Part shown: piece after piece, positions 5,880 through 6,607 of the stretch | Position numbering within the stretch: the stretch's first letter is position 1 | Layout: every line of letters starts with the position of its first letter | Origin: Caldilineae bacterium | GTDB lineage: Bacteria > Chloroflexota > Anaerolineae > J102 | Assembly (NCBI GenBank): GCA_003694905.1 | Contig: RFJM01000268.1 | Coordinates: 1-6,607 of the forward strand | Direction: 5' to 3' | Length of the DNA stretch: 6,607 nt | Made by a program: the position numbers and the translations under genes | The notes under the pieces: generated by a model | Database searches by the model: none | What the model was told of the DNA's origin: nothing | The model's input: the letters and a program-made list of their open reading frames with translations, nothing else

Positions 5880-6513
5880 CATCACACCTGAGTTCGCGCA
5901 GACGCTGTATACGGAGGGGGATGCGGCCCATGCTTTTGACCATGTGCTGCGGGTCACGCGGCTGGCCGAACACATCGCCCGGCGCGAGGGGGCCGACATC
6001 CGCGTTGTGCGCGCGGCCGGGCTGCTTCACGACTGTGTGCGCCACGAGCATGACCATCATCTGGCCGCCGCGCGCCGCGCCCGCCAGATCCTGGCCGACG
6101 AAGACCCGGCCTTCGTAGAAGCTGTGGCGCACTCCATCGCAGCCCATCGCTTCAGCCGTCCGCCTGCACCGCGCACCCTCGAGGCGCAGTGCCTGGCCGA
6201 CGCCGACAAGCTGGACGCGATCGGAGCCATCGGCATTGCCCGCGCCTTCGCCTTTGCCGGACACCACGGCAACCGCCTGTGGGCTGCCACCCTCGAGGAG
6301 ATCGAGAACACGGTGGGGGAGGATAAACAGGGCTACCGCGAACGATGGGGGGGCACGCGGAACTATACTCCCGGCCACGAGTTTGTCTGCAAACTTGCCG
6401 TCCTGACCGAGGGGCTCTATACGGCCACCGCGAGAGAGATCGCGGCCCGGCGCCACGCCTTCATGGTCGAGTTCTTCCGACGGCTCGACGCCGAGGCACT
6501 CGGTCTGGCCTGA
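5872..6513 (+). CDS. HD-domain metal-dependent phosphohydrolase (YedJ/YpgQ-like)
   Basis: A 213-residue cytoplasmic protein of the HD superfamily, whose members use His/Asp-bound metals to hydrolyse phosphoester or phosphoanhydride bonds. The signature is present in order: His24 (FDHVLRVTRLAEHIA), His53-Asp54 in LLHDCVR, a His-rich middle region (His58, His60, His62, His63, then His87 and His92), and the terminal Asp in LADADKLDAIGAIGIARAF (Asp110 or Asp112). This last motif is typical of the YedJ/YpgQ group of predicted nucleotide phosphohydrolases; the exact substrate is unknown. ATG at 5872 overlaps the flippase stop by 8 nt and has only a weak GGA upstream, so translation is probably coupled. 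An in-frame GTG at 5842 would add 10 residues lacking homology-like features. It may recycle a nucleotide product of the glycosyl transfer, or simply share the promoter. Confidence 0.92.
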   Translation: MPDITPEFAQTLYTEGDAAHAFDHVLRVTRLAEHIARREGADIRVVRAAGLLHDCVRHEHDHHLAAARRARQILADEDPAFVEAVAHSIAAHRFSRPPAPRTLEAQCLADADKLDAIGAIGIARAFAFAGHHGNRLWAATLEEIENTVGEDKQGYRERWGGTRNYTPGHEFVCKLAVLTEGLYTATAREIAARRHAFMVEFFRRLDAEALGLA

Positions 6514-6515
6514 CC

Positions 6516-6607
6516 TTACCTCCGCCACCGCCGCAGGCGGATGCGCTCACCTCCATCCTCCCCTCCCTCGAGCGTACTGACCACCCCCAGGCCAAAGCGC
6601 AAGAGGA
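6516..6607 (-). CDS. C-terminal tail of a convergent gene (partial)
   Basis: Reading leftward from the right edge gives an open frame of 29 codons ending at TAA (6518-6516), two bases after the HD gene stop. The peptide begins LLRFGLGVVSTLEGGEDGG and ends in a basic run RIRLRRWRR. Third codon positions are mostly G or C, as in the other genes. The piece is too short to assign to a family, and a chance open frame is possible. TCCGCC (6521-6526) can pair with GGCGGA (6536-6541) inside it, but without a T-run it is not a convincing terminator. Confidence 0.45.
   Translation of the reverse strand, partial: LLRFGLGVVSTLEGGEDGGERIRLRRWRR

Noticed and set aside
1..6607. CRISPR array, tRNA, rRNA, insertion sequence or defence system
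   Set aside because: No spaced direct repeats, cloverleaf-like sequence, transposase, terminal inverted repeats or nuclease/toxin signatures were seen.

Overview
The window is GC-rich bacterial DNA. The mix of genes suggests a member of the Chloroflexota (Anaerolineae-like): a Ser/Thr kinase with one membrane helix and a Pro/Thr-rich outer tail, an M20 peptidase, a GT2/flippase pair, GTG and TTG starts, and heavy G/C use at third codon positions. That assignment is an inference from gene style; there is no rRNA or other marker gene here.

Layout. The left half (1-2885) is a leftward gene set: an M20 metallopeptidase (1578-2885), a short RmlC-type sugar-nucleotide epimerase homologue (1053-1538) and a transmembrane Ser/Thr kinase (1-1049) whose C-terminus runs off the left edge. 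The gaps are 39 nt and 3 nt, so they probably form one operon. Between 2886 and 3382 lies a divergent intergenic region. It holds a hairpin-rich GC block (about 3021-3135), a possible leftward promoter, and a strong sigma70-type rightward promoter. That rightward promoter serves a solitary 91-residue basic protein of unknown function (3383-3658), which has a near-ideal Shine-Dalgarno and is closed by a perfect intrinsic terminator (3677-3710).

The right half (3719-6513) is a second rightward operon: a possible promoter at 3796-3824, a membrane-associated GT2 glycosyltransferase (3885-4883), a flippase-like/LPG-synthase-TM-type membrane protein (4887-5879) and an HD-domain hydrolase (5872-6513). 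The first pair is 3 nt apart and the second pair overlaps by 8 nt. The last 92 bases appear to encode the C-terminal tail of a convergent leftward gene.

How the genes may work together. The GT2 and flippase-like pair resembles a split version of the archaeal AglD architecture (GT2 plus UPF0104 membrane domain), suggesting synthesis of a lipid-linked or cell-envelope glycan. The HD hydrolase is coupled to this unit but its substrate cannot be read from sequence. The leftward genes have no obvious shared pathway. I see no CRISPR array, tRNA, rRNA, insertion sequence or phage module. The strongest candidates for something undescribed are the autonomous small gene, the RmlC homologue with an altered active site, and the hairpin block beside the small gene.
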